From the NCBI RefSeq assembly GCF_010725885.1, contig NZ_AP022600.1, forward strand, positions 1,488,001 to 1,552,000: 64,000 nucleotides of DNA, read 5' to 3'. The position numbers and the translations under genes were made by a program. Below the pieces are notes generated by a model. That model saw only the letters and a list, made by a program, of their open reading frames with translations, did not search any database and was not told the origin of the DNA. Of the stretch, positions 16,105-25,247 are shown one piece after another; position 1 is the first letter of the stretch; every line of letters begins with the position of its first letter. Origin of the DNA: Mycolicibacterium tokaiense. Lineage in GTDB: Bacteria > Actinomycetota > Actinomycetes > Mycobacteriales > Mycobacteriaceae.

Positions 16105-18958
16105 GCACCGGGTCCCCGTCCTCCCACAACCGCAGTTGACGGTCGCGGTCACGGCCGCCGAAGGGCCGGGGCGCGGGGCGCTGGCGGACGTTCAGCGGCC
16201 ACCAGAACCAGCGACCCAGCAATGCCGCGATGGCCGGGGTCATGAAGGACCGCACGATCAGTGTGTCGAACAGCAGACCCAGGGCGATGGTGGTGCCGAT
16301 CTGTCCCAGGATCCGCAAGTCCGCGAACAGGAATGAGGCCATGGTGGCGGCAAACACCAGACCCGCTGCCGTGACGACGGCCCCCGATCCGGCCATCGCC
16401 CGGATGATGCCGGTGTTGAGCCCGGCCCCGATCTCTTCTTTGAAGCGGGAGATCAGCAGCAGGTTGTAGTCCGAGCCGACCGCCAGCAGCAGAATCACCG
16501 CCAGCGCCAACACGATCCAGTAGAGGTCGACGCCGAAGATCTCCTGCCAGATCAACACCGACAGCCCGAACGACGCACCCAGTGACAGGGCGACGGTTCC
16601 GACGATGACGAACGCTGCGACGATGCTGCGGGTGATGAACATCATCACGAGCAGGATCAGACACAGCGCCGCGATCGCCGCGATCATCAGGTCGTACTTG
16701 GCACCGTCCTGAATGTCCTTGTAGGTTGCGGCAGTTCCGGCGAGGTAGATCTGTGAACCCGCCAGCGGGGTTCCCTTGACAGCTTCCTTGGCGGCCTGCC
16801 TGATCGCATCGATGTGCGAAATACCTTCAGGGGTGGCCGGATCCCCCTCGTGGGTGATGATCATCCGCGCCGCCTTGCCGTCCGGTGAGAGGAACAGCTT
16901 CAGTCCGCGTTGGAATTCGGGGTTGGTGAAGGCCTCAGGTGGCAGGTAGAAGGAGTCGTCGGTCTTGGAGGCGTCGTAGGCCTGCCCCAGCGCAGTGGCG
17001 TTCTGCAGTGCCGCCGCGGCCTGGTCGTTGAGCCCCGAGGTGGTGGCGTAGTTGGTCAGCGTCAGGTCGCGGTTGGTCTCCTGGCTGGCGATCTGTGGAG
17101 GGATCAATGCCAGCAGCTTCGGTTGCAGCTCATCGAGTTTGGCGATGCTGCCCGCGACATCGGCCAGTTGATCGGTCAAAGCGTTGATGCCGTCGAGCGC
17201 GTCGAACAGTGACCGCAGCGCCCAGCAGATCGGGATGTCATAGCAGTGCGGTTCCCAGTAGAAGTAATTGCGCAACGGTCGGAAGAAATCGTCGAAGTTG
17301 GCGATCTTGTCTCGCAGGTCCTCGGCGGTGGCCACGGTGTTCTGGAAGGCCCTGGTCTGTTCGTCGGTGACCGCGCTGGACTGCTGCTGCAACGCATACT
17401 GCTGTCGCAGGACTTCGATGGAGTTGTTGATGACGTCCACCTGCTTGAGCAGATCTGCACCGCGCGCCTGCTGGAAGGGCAGGTTGTTGATCTGCGAGCC
17501 GCTGCCCGCACTGATCTGGAACGGGATGGACGTGTGGTCCAGAGGTGTGCCCAGCGGCCGGGTGATCGACTGCACCTGCGCGATGCCGTCGGTATGGAAG
17601 ACGGCCTTGGCCACCCGTTCCAGCAGGATCATGTCGGTGGGGTTGCGCAGGTCGTGATCGGCTTGCACCATCAGCAATTCGGGGTTGAGGCGGGCCTGCG
17701 AGAAGTGCCGCTCGGCAGCGGTGTAACCGACATTCGCCGGCGCGTCGGAGGGCAGGTAGGGGCGGGCGTCGTAGCTCGTGGCGTAGCTGGGCAGCGCCAA
17801 CAGCCCGATCAAGGCGACCGCCACCGTGGCTACCAGGATCGGTCCCGGCCAGCGGACGATTGCCGTACCGATCCGGCGCCAGCCGCGGGTGCGCATGGGT
17901 CTGCTGGGTTCGAAGAGGCCGAAGTGCCGCCCGATGACCAGCAGCGCCGGTGCGAGGGTCAACGCCGCCACCACTGCCACCAGAACTCCGATGCCCGCTG
18001 GGATTCCGAGGCTCTGAAAGTAGGGCAACCGGGTGAACGTCAGGCACAGCACCGCCCCGGCGATGGTCAACCCGGAACCCAGGATGATGTGGGCCGTGCC
18101 GTGGTACATCGTGGAGAACGCGGTGATCCGGTCCTCGCCGGCTTGGCGCGCCTCGTGGAACCGCCCGAGCAGGAAAATCGCGTAGTCGGTGCCCGCCGCT
18201 ATCACCAGTAGCGTCAACAAATTGGTTGAGTAGGTCGATAATTCGATGATGCCGGCGTTGGCGAGCACCGCCACGACGCCGCGTGAGGCAGTCAGCTCGA
18301 TCATCACCGTGAAGAGCACCATGAACACCGTGGTGAGCCTGCGATACAGCCAGAGCAGCATCAGCGCTATCACCCCGAGGGTGATCAGGGTGGTCTTCAA
18401 GGTGCCCTGCCGACCCACCTCGAACTGGTCGGTGACCAACGGCGCCGCGCCGGTGACGTAGGCCCGCAGGCCTTCTGGAGGCGGGTTGTCGTTCACGATG
18501 GCGCGCACGGCATCGACGGACTCGTTGGCCAACGACTCGCCCTGGTTGCCCGCCAGGTACAGCTGGACCAGCGCCGCTTTGCCATCCGAACTCTGCGATC
18601 CGGCGGCCGTGAGCGGGTCGCCCCAGAAGTCCTGAATGTGCTGGACGTGGCTGGTGTCTGCCGAGAGCTTCTGGACCAGCCCGTCGTAGTAGTGATGGGC
18701 ATCGGCACCGAGCGGCTGGTCGCCCTCCAGAACGATCATCGCCGAACTGTCGGAATCGAATTCATCGAATACCGCGCCGATTCGCTTGCTTGCCTGCAGC
18801 GACGGCGAATCCTGCGGACTCAGCGAGACGTTGTGCGACTCCGCGACCGTCTCGAGCTGCGGAACGAAAACGTTGGTGAGCACCGCCAGCACCAGCCAGA
18901 ACAGCGCGATGAGCACCGAGTACCGCCGGATCAGATCCGGAATCCGCTGCGCGCTCAT
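16091..18958 (-). CDS. MmpL family RND transporter
   Basis: A 955-residue mycobacterial large membrane protein. Transmembrane helix 1 is near the N-terminus, followed by a first periplasmic domain, helices 2-6, a second, larger periplasmic domain rich in helical residues, and helices 7-12. The RND proton-relay motifs are visible in helices 4 and 10: [16 protein letters not shown] and [15 protein letters not shown], each with an Asp-Tyr pair. MmpL proteins export lipids, siderophores or drugs across the inner membrane. The layout with a coupled MmpS upstream (ATGA overlap) matches the MmpL4/MmpL5 class, which moves siderophores and drugs. The cargo is inferred, not shown. Confidence 0.95.
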   Translation of the reverse strand: MSAQRIPDLIRRYSVLIALFWLVLAVLTNVFVPQLETVAESHNVSLSPQDSPSLQASKRIGAVFDEFDSDSSAMIVLEGDQPLGADAHHYYDGLVQKLSADTSHVQHIQDFWGDPLTAAGSQSSDGKAALVQLYLAGNQGESLANESVDAVRAIVNDNPPPEGLRAYVTGAAPLVTDQFEVGRQGTLKTTLITLGVIALMLLWLYRRLTTVFMVLFTVMIELTASRGVVAVLANAGIIELSTYSTNLLTLLVIAAGTDYAIFLLGRFHEARQAGEDRITAFSTMYHGTAHIILGSGLTIAGAVLCLTFTRLPYFQSLGIPAGIGVLVAVVAALTLAPALLVIGRHFGLFEPSRPMRTRGWRRIGTAIVRWPGPILVATVAVALIGLLALPSYATSYDARPYLPSDAPANVGYTAAERHFSQARLNPELLMVQADHDLRNPTDMILLERVAKAVFHTDGIAQVQSITRPLGTPLDHTSIPFQISAGSGSQINNLPFQQARGADLLKQVDVINNSIEVLRQQYALQQQSSAVTDEQTRAFQNTVATAEDLRDKIANFDDFFRPLRNYFYWEPHCYDIPICWALRSLFDALDGINALTDQLADVAGSIAKLDELQPKLLALIPPQIASQETNRDLTLTNYATTSGLNDQAAAALQNATALGQAYDASKTDDSFYLPPEAFTNPEFQRGLKLFLSPDGKAARMIITHEGDPATPEGISHIDAIRQAAKEAVKGTPLAGSQIYLAGTAATYKDIQDGAKYDLMIAAIAALCLILLVMMFITRSIVAAFVIVGTVALSLGASFGLSVLIWQEIFGVDLYWIVLALAVILLLAVGSDYNLLLISRFKEEIGAGLNTGIIRAMAGSGAVVTAAGLVFAATMASFLFADLRILGQIGTTIALGLLFDTLIVRSFMTPAIAALLGRWFWWPLNVRQRPAPRPFGGRDRDRQLRLWEDGDPVLTQR

Positions 18959-19401
18959 CCGGACTTGTCCAGGCAGTAGGTGAAGGCGTTCAGTGTGTGC
19001 GCCGAACGCTCGTCCTTGACGTCATTGTCGATGGTGATCCGACAGCCGATCCAGTCGCCGTCGCCTTGCGCCGCGATGTTGACGAAGACGGCCGGATCCG
19101 TGGTCGTGGTGTCGTACACCCACGGCAGCGCGACTCCTTCCGCCTTCTGGGGCTGGGCCTCGACATCGGTGTACGTGACCGTCGCCACCACGCCGGGCGG
19201 ACCGAAGACCTCCAACAGCACGTGTTTGGGATTGAACGGCACGATGTCGTTCTCGGCTCCGCTGGGCGTGGACACCACGTCCTCGGAGGCGAAAATGCCA
19301 CGCAGCCGGTACACCGCAAAGCCGGCCGCCACGACCACCACCACCGCGACCAGGGCCATCCATCGCCGCTGCAGCACCTTGCTGACCGACACCCGCGGCA
19401 T
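18955..19401 (-). CDS. MmpS family membrane-anchored accessory protein
   Basis: A 148-residue partner of MmpL. One N-terminal transmembrane helix (about residues 14-32, [20 protein letters not shown]) is followed by a periplasmic beta-rich domain with [30 protein letters not shown] and the C-terminal [29 protein letters not shown] typical of MmpS4/MmpS5. Start: GAAGGGG six bases before the ATG; a TTG two codons upstream is also in frame. It overlaps mmpL by ATGA. The 172 bases upstream are relatively AT-rich and hold no gene; they probably contain the promoter and operator, but I see no clear palindrome. Confidence 0.93.
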   Translation of the reverse strand: MPRVSVSKVLQRRWMALVAVVVVVAAGFAVYRLRGIFASEDVVSTPSGAENDIVPFNPKHVLLEVFGPPGVVATVTYTDVEAQPQKAEGVALPWVYDTTTTDPAVFVNIAAQGDGDWIGCRITIDNDVKDERSAHTLNAFTYCLDKSG

Positions 19402-19573
19402 CCGCAACCCCTTCTGTGAGCGGCGACAGGCGCAAGCACATTTCTATAGTGAAGCTAAACAACTCGGTAGACGCTACGTCACCCGACCCCCCTGCACAAC
19501 TGGAACAGCGAATCTGACCAGTACCGAATACAACCGATTCACAGCGAATTCGAAGGAGCAGGTGCTGTTCCAG

Positions 19574-20152
19574 CTAAGCGTTGCGTGATCGCCGGGCGGC
19601 ACCGATGGTCAGCCACACCGCCGCAACCACGAAGTAGAAGGCACCGAACGCGGCATACGGTGCCACCGCGGTCGCGTCCGGAACCTCGGTCGAGGTCGAC
19701 GCGATCACGAACATGACCCCCGCAGCAGTCGATTGCGCACCGCTGAGCAGCATCGCCCACTGCCCACCGGCCCTGCGGCGGCGACGCAATCCGGTGGCCA
19801 GTTGCAGCAACCCGGACACCGCTGCCCAGACGCCGAATACGCCGAGTACGGCATTCATGCTGCCAGTCAGCGCGACGGCGACGGCGCCGGTGGTGAGCAC
19901 ACTGACCGCCGCGTTCACCGCCTGCGTCGGGTTGTTGCGGACACCGCCACTGCGTTGTGCGTCAACCACATTGGCTGCGGCATCCCAGGCCGGGTAGATC
20001 AGGAACAGGACGGCCAGAGCCGGCGCGGCATCGGGGGTCAGAAAGGCCGCAGCCACCCACGCGACGTTGAAAGCTGCGCGCACCAGGTAGTAGCGGGTGA
20101 GCCAGCGGTCAGCACCGTGGTCCACCTCGGGCGCGCTGAGCGTATCGGTCAT
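19574..20152 (-). CDS. DUF308-like multi-pass membrane protein
   Basis: A 192-residue integral membrane protein with about six hydrophobic helices, for example YYLVRAAFNVAWVAAAFL, LAVLFLIYPAWDAAANVVDA and YAAFGAFYFVVAAVWLTIGA. This HdeD/DUF308-type architecture has no assigned biochemical function. AAGGAG lies 7 bases before the ATG at 20152. It is 84 bases downstream of, and in the same direction as, the TetR-family gene, so the two may form a transcriptional unit. It could be the TetR protein's target. Confidence 0.72.
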   Translation of the reverse strand: MTDTLSAPEVDHGADRWLTRYYLVRAAFNVAWVAAAFLTPDAAPALAVLFLIYPAWDAAANVVDAQRSGGVRNNPTQAVNAAVSVLTTGAVAVALTGSMNAVLGVFGVWAAVSGLLQLATGLRRRRRAGGQWAMLLSGAQSTAAGVMFVIASTSTEVPDATAVAPYAAFGAFYFVVAAVWLTIGAARRSRNA

Positions 20153-20236
20153 GGAGTCACTCCTTGTTGTGATTCGGGCACGACGGATCAACCCCTCGCG
20201 TATTGCGAGCGGTGGACGTGCCCGGTTGCGGGTGGG

Positions 20237-20818
20237 TCAGGTGTGTGCGCGGAGCCTGTCGATTGCGCTGTCGGCGATGGCGGCGAAAACCCCGGGATCG
20301 CCATGCGCCCGCGCCGAGAGCATGGCGCCGTGCACGGTGGCCATGAACACCTCAGCCTCTGCGCGTGGTGAGCCCGTGAAGGAGAAGATCCCCTGCGCGG
20401 CGCCGGTTTCCAGTGCAGCCGTCAACCAGTCCGACAGGGACCGGAAGTAGGCCCGGACTTCAGTAGCCACCTCGTCGGGCAGAACCGGAATCTGTGTGGC
20501 CAACAGTGCACAGAGGCAATAACTGGTGTCGGGCACCCCGATGCAGGCGGCCCAGTAATCGGTGTAGCCGTGCAACCGTGCCACTGGATCTGCCACCGTG
20601 CGAAGCGATTCCGCCATCCCCGCCTCCGCCTCTGCGCGGTAGCGCTGCACCAGGGTGCGCACCAGGTCGACCTTGGTCGGAAAGTGGTGGTGAATGCTGG
20701 CCTTGCGGATGCCTACGACGGCGGCGATGTCGGCGTAACTGAATCCGTTGTATCCCCCGGCGACGATCGATGCGCGGGCGCAGTCGAGGATCGCGTCGGG
20801 GGTAGACATCGAAGGCAT
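20237..20818 (-). CDS. TetR-family transcriptional repressor
   Basis: A 193-residue TetR regulator. The N-terminal helix-turn-helix is GGYNGFSYADIAAVVGIRKASIHHHFPTK (about residues 21-49). The ligand-binding C-terminal domain is of the TetR_C type seen in YxaF/LmrA-like repressors (SYCLCALLATQIPVLPDEV). The ATG at 20818 is favoured over 20809 because TAGGCT lies exactly 6 bases upstream (20830-20825), giving a leaderless mRNA. A palindrome overlapping that hexamer is a likely autorepression site. The flanking genes, the DUF308-like membrane protein and the FAD monooxygenase-cupin pair, are candidate targets. Confidence 0.9.
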   Translation of the reverse strand: MPSMSTPDAILDCARASIVAGGYNGFSYADIAAVVGIRKASIHHHFPTKVDLVRTLVQRYRAEAEAGMAESLRTVADPVARLHGYTDYWAACIGVPDTSYCLCALLATQIPVLPDEVATEVRAYFRSLSDWLTAALETGAAQGIFSFTGSPRAEAEVFMATVHGAMLSARAHGDPGVFAAIADSAIDRLRAHT

Positions 20819-20824
20819 GCCGCG

Positions 20825-20845
20825 AGCCTACCTTCTAGTAGGTAG
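20825..20845. promoter_or_regulatory. TetR operator overlapping its own -10
   Basis: CTACCT-N6-AGGTAG (20828-20845) is an 18-base near-perfect palindrome (16 of 18 positions symmetric). It overlaps the TAGGCT -10 of the TetR gene (minus strand, 20830-20825) and abuts the stop codon of the monooxygenase. The position predicts direct autorepression. Confidence 0.6.
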
Positions 20846-22045
20846 TTAGGCAATCGAACCGTCGGGATAGTCGGGAAGGTCGAGATCACGCCCGCCGATA
20901 TCAGCGATGCCCACCAACTTTGACACCGTTGTGCCCAGGGGGCCTGCCGCGATGGCAGCCCCGGCGTGCAGTGCCCGGATTCCGGCACGGGAGCCCGGGT
21001 TCGCCACCTTCAGCGCACCGGCCCGGACAGTGGGTGCAGTCGCGATGAACGGCTGCATCGTCCGGTGGTAGCGGCCGAGCGCATCCCAGACATCCCCGGG
21101 GGCAGCGAGTTCCCCCGCCAAGACGTAGGCACCGATCAGCGCCAGGCTGGTGCCGGCGCCCCCGAACGTGGCATTGCAGAAGGCGGAATCGCCCAGCAGG
21201 GTGATGCGTCCGCGACTCCAGGACGCCGGACGCACCTGCCCGACCGTCGAGAAGTACATCGGCGCCCCGTCCGCGATCGCGGCGAGAATGCGCGGTGCCG
21301 CGCCACCGACGCCGGCGAAGGTCCGGTCGAGGATCGTGGCCTGACCGGCCCGATCCAGTTCCGCCAGTCCCCGCACGTCGGAGAGGAACGTCAAAATTGC
21401 ACGGGTGGTGCCCAGGTTGTCCGGGCGCAGATGCACCGCGCGGTGCTCGGTCTCGTGCTGCCAGGTCCACCATGGCCCGTCGGAATCGATACGAGGAATG
21501 GTGACATAGGCGAAGTACATGCCCAGAGGCGTGACCTCGACGGGATCGACGAAGCGCCGCGTTCGCGAGTACAGGCCTTCGGCGACCACGAGCAGGTCTG
21601 CTTCCACCTCCGCGCCGTCCTGCAGGGTCACGGTCACGTGGTCGCGGTGATCGGTCACGTCGGCGATCTGGGTGCCGAACCGGTAGTCGGAGGCGGCCGT
21701 ACGGTCGATCAGGATGCGAGACAACTCGCCCCGCAGGATCTCCAGTTCGGCGGTGGGGCCATCGGGGGCACCCGACTCGGCCACCCGGAACTCTGCCGCC
21801 ACCGACCCGTCCGATCGGACGAAACGGGTTCCGATCTCGCCGGTGCCCGCCGCGCGGACGGCATCCTCGATGCCCATCCGCCGCACCACCTCACGCGCGG
21901 CACCGCGGATGTCGACGTTCTGCCCCTCCTCGCGACGCTGGGGCGCCCGCTCGATCACCGTGCTCCGCCACCCGCGGGCCGCCAGTTGATGAGCCAGAGC
22001 GGGGCCGGCGACACCGGCGCCCGAGATGACGGCGTGTCCGGTCAT
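20846..22045 (-). CDS. FAD-dependent monooxygenase (PHBH/TetX-like)
   Basis: A 399-residue group A flavoprotein hydroxylase. The N-terminal FAD/ADP motif is ISGAGVAGPALAHQLAARGW, the NAD(P)H/FAD-associated DG-like segment is LLVVAEGLYSRTR, and the GD motif contacting the FAD ribityl chain is RITLLGDSAFCNATFGGAGTSLALIGAYVLAGEL. It is typical of TetX/RdmE-type aromatic or antibiotic hydroxylases acting with NADPH and oxygen. The cupin gene lies 92 bases upstream on the same strand and the TetR gene immediately downstream. The substrate is unknown; TetX-like drug inactivation is possible but unproven. Confidence 0.9.
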   Translation of the reverse strand: MTGHAVISGAGVAGPALAHQLAARGWRSTVIERAPQRREEGQNVDIRGAAREVVRRMGIEDAVRAAGTGEIGTRFVRSDGSVAAEFRVAESGAPDGPTAELEILRGELSRILIDRTAASDYRFGTQIADVTDHRDHVTVTLQDGAEVEADLLVVAEGLYSRTRRFVDPVEVTPLGMYFAYVTIPRIDSDGPWWTWQHETEHRAVHLRPDNLGTTRAILTFLSDVRGLAELDRAGQATILDRTFAGVGGAAPRILAAIADGAPMYFSTVGQVRPASWSRGRITLLGDSAFCNATFGGAGTSLALIGAYVLAGELAAPGDVWDALGRYHRTMQPFIATAPTVRAGALKVANPGSRAGIRALHAGAAIAAGPLGTTVSKLVGIADIGGRDLDLPDYPDGSIA

Positions 22046-22137
22046 GACAGAATGCGGTCCCCTCTTCTCGATGGAGAACGCATGATGCCCCGTGGCCGCA
22101 GATCTGAAACGGTGGCGGCCCCGCGGTCACTTACTCG

Positions 22138-22578
22138 TCAGAGATCGAGTTCCTGATCGATCCGGGTGGTGACGCCGGTGGCGACGATGGTGCGGTCGGC
22201 GTCCAGCGAGGCATAGGTCCAGAAGATGTGGAGTTCCTCGGTGTCAGAGACATTTTCGAAGTAGTGGTGAATGCCGGCGGGAATGAAGGACACGTCCCCG
22301 GCAACCACGGGATGCTGCTCGCCGGCGACATGGGCGACAGCGTTGCCGCGCAGGATCAGCACCGCCTCGTCGCAGTTGTGGAAGTGCTCGGCAATGGCCG
22401 CGCCGGGCGGGAACATCGTGATCCCGTTCAGGAAGTCCCGGGCACCGACCCGGGCCGACACCATGGGCAGTGTGCGCGCACCGCCGGCCCGGGCACGTGG
22501 TGTGATCTCGGCGGGTCTCAGGATCGCAGCGGTGCGTCCGCCGCGCCCCTGGGTTGTCGTGGTGTCGACGTCGGCCAT
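22138..22578 (-). CDS. Cupin-domain protein
   Basis: A 146-residue single-cupin protein. Metal-binding residues appear in AEHFHNCDEAVLILRG (cupin motif 1: H-x-H...E) and GIHHYFENVSDTEELHIFWTYASLD (motif 2 region). Start: GAGGAG with a 7-base spacer before the ATG. It is likely cotranscribed with the FAD monooxygenase. Single-domain cupins next to oxygenases often act as isomerases, dioxygenases or ligand-binding stabilisers; no specific role can be read. The bases upstream (22579-22656) separate it from the TetR remnant. Confidence 0.82.
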   Translation of the reverse strand: MADVDTTTTQGRGGRTAAILRPAEITPRARAGGARTLPMVSARVGARDFLNGITMFPPGAAIAEHFHNCDEAVLILRGNAVAHVAGEQHPVVAGDVSFIPAGIHHYFENVSDTEELHIFWTYASLDADRTIVATGVTTRIDQELDL

Positions 22579-22656
22579 GATCAGGCTCCTCGGGATCGGG
22601 TGCAACCCACCTTGGCGCCCCTGCCGCGCAGGGCGTATCCCGCGAAGGGTGAGGTT

Positions 22657-22995
22657 TCACTCCCCGCGTTCACCGATGCCGTCATCGCGGCGGGGCCAGG
22701 ATGCCAACACGGCGTCGGCCACCCGCCGCAACTGCGCGCGGGAAGCTCCGTCACGCGCGCGGGTGGACAGTCCGTTGATGACGATGATCAGGAGATCGGC
22801 AAGCGTTTCCGGCTCGGCCCACGCAGGTAGGTCGCCGTCGGCGATGCCTCCTCGGAGCCGCCCGGCCACCACGGCCCGGCCTGAATCACGACGTCCGACC
22901 AGCAGTGGGTCGGTGTTGACCAAGGCATCCCCGTGGCTGTCCTCGTTTCTCACAGTCGACGATGGCTCCGTCCAGCAGCCGGCGGGTCGCCGAAC
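22657..22995 (-). pseudogene. Truncated, frameshifted TetR-family regulator remnant
   Basis: Two frames together spell the C-terminal half of a TetR protein: SATRRLLDGAIVDCEKRGQPRGCL, then, after a one-base insertion near 22925, LVNTDPLLVGRRDSG...LADLLIIVINGLSTRARDGAS. The DNA-binding N-terminal half is missing. It runs straight into the remnant of an oxidoreductase on the same strand. Both point to a decayed regulator-enzyme locus and not to a short functional gene. Confidence 0.7.
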
Positions 22996-23450
22996 GCGTG
23001 CCGCATTCCACAGGCATCGTTACGCCCGAGATCAATGGGTTTGATAACGAATTGCGCAGCGAGCCTGCCGACTTCGGCATTGGCCGCAGGGCTGTTGCGG
23101 GGCAGGAACGCAACTCTGCGACCCGCTCCGGTATCGGGGTCGCGAGCCAGCACGTTGGCCCAGGTGTTGCCGGAGGCCTTGACCCCCTGGGGTTGCGGGT
23201 CCACTCCGCCACCAGATCCGACGATGGCTGCCCACCCAGGTCGGCAGCCGAGAAACTGCTGTAGCCAATGGCATTGGCAGCGTCAACAATGATGCGCTGC
23301 TCCAGTCGGACACTTGCTCGACCAGTTCGCGAACCACCTCGAACGGTACGCCAGCATCACCGTGTCGGCCCGACAGCGCGGCAGCCACCTCAACCGGACG
23401 GATCTCGGAGCCCAGGCAACGACGCAACGGCGCCACCGGGTTACGATCAC
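22996..23450 (-). pseudogene. Decayed NAD(P)-binding oxidoreductase (F420-dependent-reductase-like)
   Basis: Reading across frames gives recognisable pieces in order: LGSEIRPVEVAAALSG, ADTVMLA, VPFEVVRELVEQVSDWS, RIIVDAANAIGYSSFSAADLGG, DLVAEWTRNP, then QGVKASGNTWANVLARDPDTGAGRRVAF and AANAEVGRLAAQF. At least four frameshifts separate them, near 23380, 23353, 23300 and 23190; at 23190 one C appears missing from a C run. The N-terminal glycine-rich Rossmann loop is absent. The intact protein would belong to the same broad NAD(P)-binding family as the gene at 29336. It is followed directly by the TetR remnant. Confidence 0.7.
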
Positions 23451-23514
23451 TTCTGTAGGGATCGTCATACAACCGATGGCGCAAGCCCGCCACGCTGACT
23501 CGGCAGGAGCCCCC

Positions 23515-23880
23515 ATGTCCGACACCGTCACCACGCTGATGAACGACAATCTGCTCGCCGTGTTCAACGAGCGCGACCAGAGCAAGCGGCAGGCTGCGCA
23601 GACACGCACCTACGCGGCCGGAGTCCGGTGGACCGATGCCGAAGGCACCACCACAGGACTCGATGCGCTGGAGGCCAAATGCATCGGACTGCAGTCGGGC
23701 CTGGGCGAGTTGCAATTCGAAGCCGAGGGACCAATCCACGAGCTACCCGGATTCGGTTACCTGGCTTGGCGATTGGTGAACCCGGCCACCGGCGAGGTGC
23801 AAATGACGGGATTCGACGCCGCGCGGGTTGAGGACGGCAAGATCACCGAACTGTGGACGGTACTGATCCCGCCGCACTGA
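23515..23880 (+). CDS. NTF2/SnoaL-like fold protein
   Basis: A 121-residue NTF2-like cone-shaped alpha+beta barrel protein: VTTLMNDNLLAVFNERD, YAAGVRWTDAEGTTTGLDALEAK, and the C-terminal FDAARVEDGKITELWTVLIPPH. The family includes polyketide cyclases, ketosteroid isomerases and many proteins of unknown role. AGGAG lies before the ATG. It is divergent from the decayed oxidoreductase locus, which may once have been its partner. A strong stem-loop follows downstream. Confidence 0.82.
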   Translation: MSDTVTTLMNDNLLAVFNERDQSKRQAAQTRTYAAGVRWTDAEGTTTGLDALEAKCIGLQSGLGELQFEAEGPIHELPGFGYLAWRLVNPATGEVQMTGFDAARVEDGKITELWTVLIPPH

Positions 23881-23980
23881 CGTTTGCGGGGGCAGCCTGC
23901 GAGCAGCCACTCAATGCGGTGGCGGCGAACGGCGGGGCGAGGAGGTCGGCGCTGGGGCGCGGGACGTTCATCTGACTTCG

Positions 23981-24025
23981 CCTGTGGTCCAGGCCCGCTG
24001 GCATCAGCGGGCCTGGACACAGGCT
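23981..24025. terminator. Long stem-loop between convergent genes (candidate bidirectional terminator)
   Basis: A 21-base arm (23981-24001) pairs with a 20-base arm (24006-24025) around a GCAT loop, with a single bulged G. It lies between the converging SnoaL-like and small secreted protein genes. There is no run of T after it on the plus strand, which is common for mycobacterial terminators. The rest of 23881-24056 shows nothing else. Confidence 0.6.
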
Positions 24026-24056
24026 GTTCTGTGCTACGAGCTGGCGGTCACGATTT

Positions 24057-24275
24057 TCAGTTGCGCACGCTGGTGTCGACACGGGGCACCTTCACCACCG
24101 GTACCAGCTGGCCCGCCCACGGGCTGTTGCTGTCACCGCTGTAGTAGCCGCGGTCGCGGTCACGGCCGCTGTAGCCGAAACCGTGGTCGTCGTCCGCCTG
24201 GGCCGGGGCTGCGAAGCCCACCACGACCGCGGACAGCACGCCTGCGATGATTCCTGCCATTCCGATCTTCGTCAT
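24057..24275 (-). CDS. Small secreted protein, unknown function
   Basis: A 72-residue protein with a signal peptide (MTKIGMAGIIAGVLSAVVVGF, cleavage likely after APAQA). The mature part of about 46 residues begins DDDHGFGYSGRDRDRGYYSGDSNSPW and ends VVKVPRVDTSVRN. AGGAAGAGG precedes the ATG, and upstream ORF extension to 24506 is not coding-like. Small secreted proteins of this kind are common in mycobacteria and have no known role. It is downstream of the SDR gene on the same strand. Confidence 0.7.
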   Translation of the reverse strand: MTKIGMAGIIAGVLSAVVVGFAAPAQADDDHGFGYSGRDRDRGYYSGDSNSPWAGQLVPVVKVPRVDTSVRN

Positions 24276-24376
24276 CGGTCTCGCCTCTTCCTGTGCAATT
24301 CCGTCGACGGGTTGTGTACCTGCGACGGTTGCTGCAACCAAGGCGGCCGCGGAAAGATTCCGCCGGGCTGCAACCC

Positions 24377-25150
24377 CTACCCGGTGACGACGGGGGTACC
24401 CACCATCCAGCCCCCGTCGACCACCAGGATCTCCCCCACGATCTGATCGGCCAACGGCGAGGACAGGAACAGCACCGCGTCGGCGATCTGGGCGGCGCTG
24501 GCCCACTTCCCGTTGGGGGTCTGGGCCTCCAGCGCGGTGCGGATGGATCGGTCATAGATGGCCGTCATGTCGGTTTCCACAAAACCCGGAGCCACCGAGT
24601 TGATATTGATCCCGCTCGCGGCGTAGTCGATGCCGGCTTGCCGGGTGAGGTTCACCACGGCGGCCTTGGCCGAGCAGTACGCCGCAAACCCGGGGTTCGC
24701 GCGCAGACCGCTGATCGAGGTGACGTTGACGATCTTGCCCCGGCGCCCGGCCGCGAGCATGGCACGTACCGCGGCACGCATGCAGAAGAACGTTCCGTCG
24801 ACGTTGATACGGAACTGCTGACGCCACATCTCGTCGTCGGTGTCCACCAGGGAGCCGGCCAGCAGCGCTCCCGCGTTGTTGACCAGGATGTCCAGCCCGT
24901 ACCGCGCCTCCACGTCCGCGAACACGGCCTCCACGGCTGCCACGTCGGCGATGTCCAGCGCCACTGACTCGCCACGCCCACCAGCGTCCTCGATCGCTTT
25001 CCAGGTGGCCGTGGCCGGGGCGGCGGTGTGGTCGGAGCGGTCGGCGATCACCACCCGCGCGCCCGCCTGCGCCAGCCTCAGCGCCACCGCCCGGCCGATA
25101 CCGCGGGACCCGCCCGTCACCAGTGCCGTCTGACCCGTCAGATCGATCAT
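24377..25150 (-). CDS. SDR family oxidoreductase (FabG/acetoin-reductase-like)
   Basis: A 257-residue classical SDR. It has TGGSRGIGRAVALRLA for NAD(P), NNAGALLAGS, the catalytic Ser-Tyr-Lys in VTSISGLRANPGFAAYCSAKAAV, and the C-terminal IVGEILVVDGGWMVG. AGGAGAGG precedes the ATG at 25150, and the open frame continues upstream to 25243 without a site. It is 97 bases downstream of the short-chain fatty-acid transporter and acetolactate-synthase-like genes on the same strand. The substrate could be a beta-ketoacyl or acetoin-like compound; that is inference from context. Confidence 0.9.
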   Translation of the reverse strand: MIDLTGQTALVTGGSRGIGRAVALRLAQAGARVVIADRSDHTAAPATATWKAIEDAGGRGESVALDIADVAAVEAVFADVEARYGLDILVNNAGALLAGSLVDTDDEMWRQQFRINVDGTFFCMRAAVRAMLAAGRRGKIVNVTSISGLRANPGFAAYCSAKAAVVNLTRQAGIDYAASGININSVAPGFVETDMTAIYDRSIRTALEAQTPNGKWASAAQIADAVLFLSSPLADQIVGEILVVDGGWMVGTPVVTG

Positions 25151-25247
25151 CGATGTCGCCCTCTCCTGTGATCGGCCCCTCTGGAGAGAAGAGTTGACGA
25201 GGACCATTTCTGGTTCCGGCCCAGTCGCGTTAACGCAGTGCAAAACG

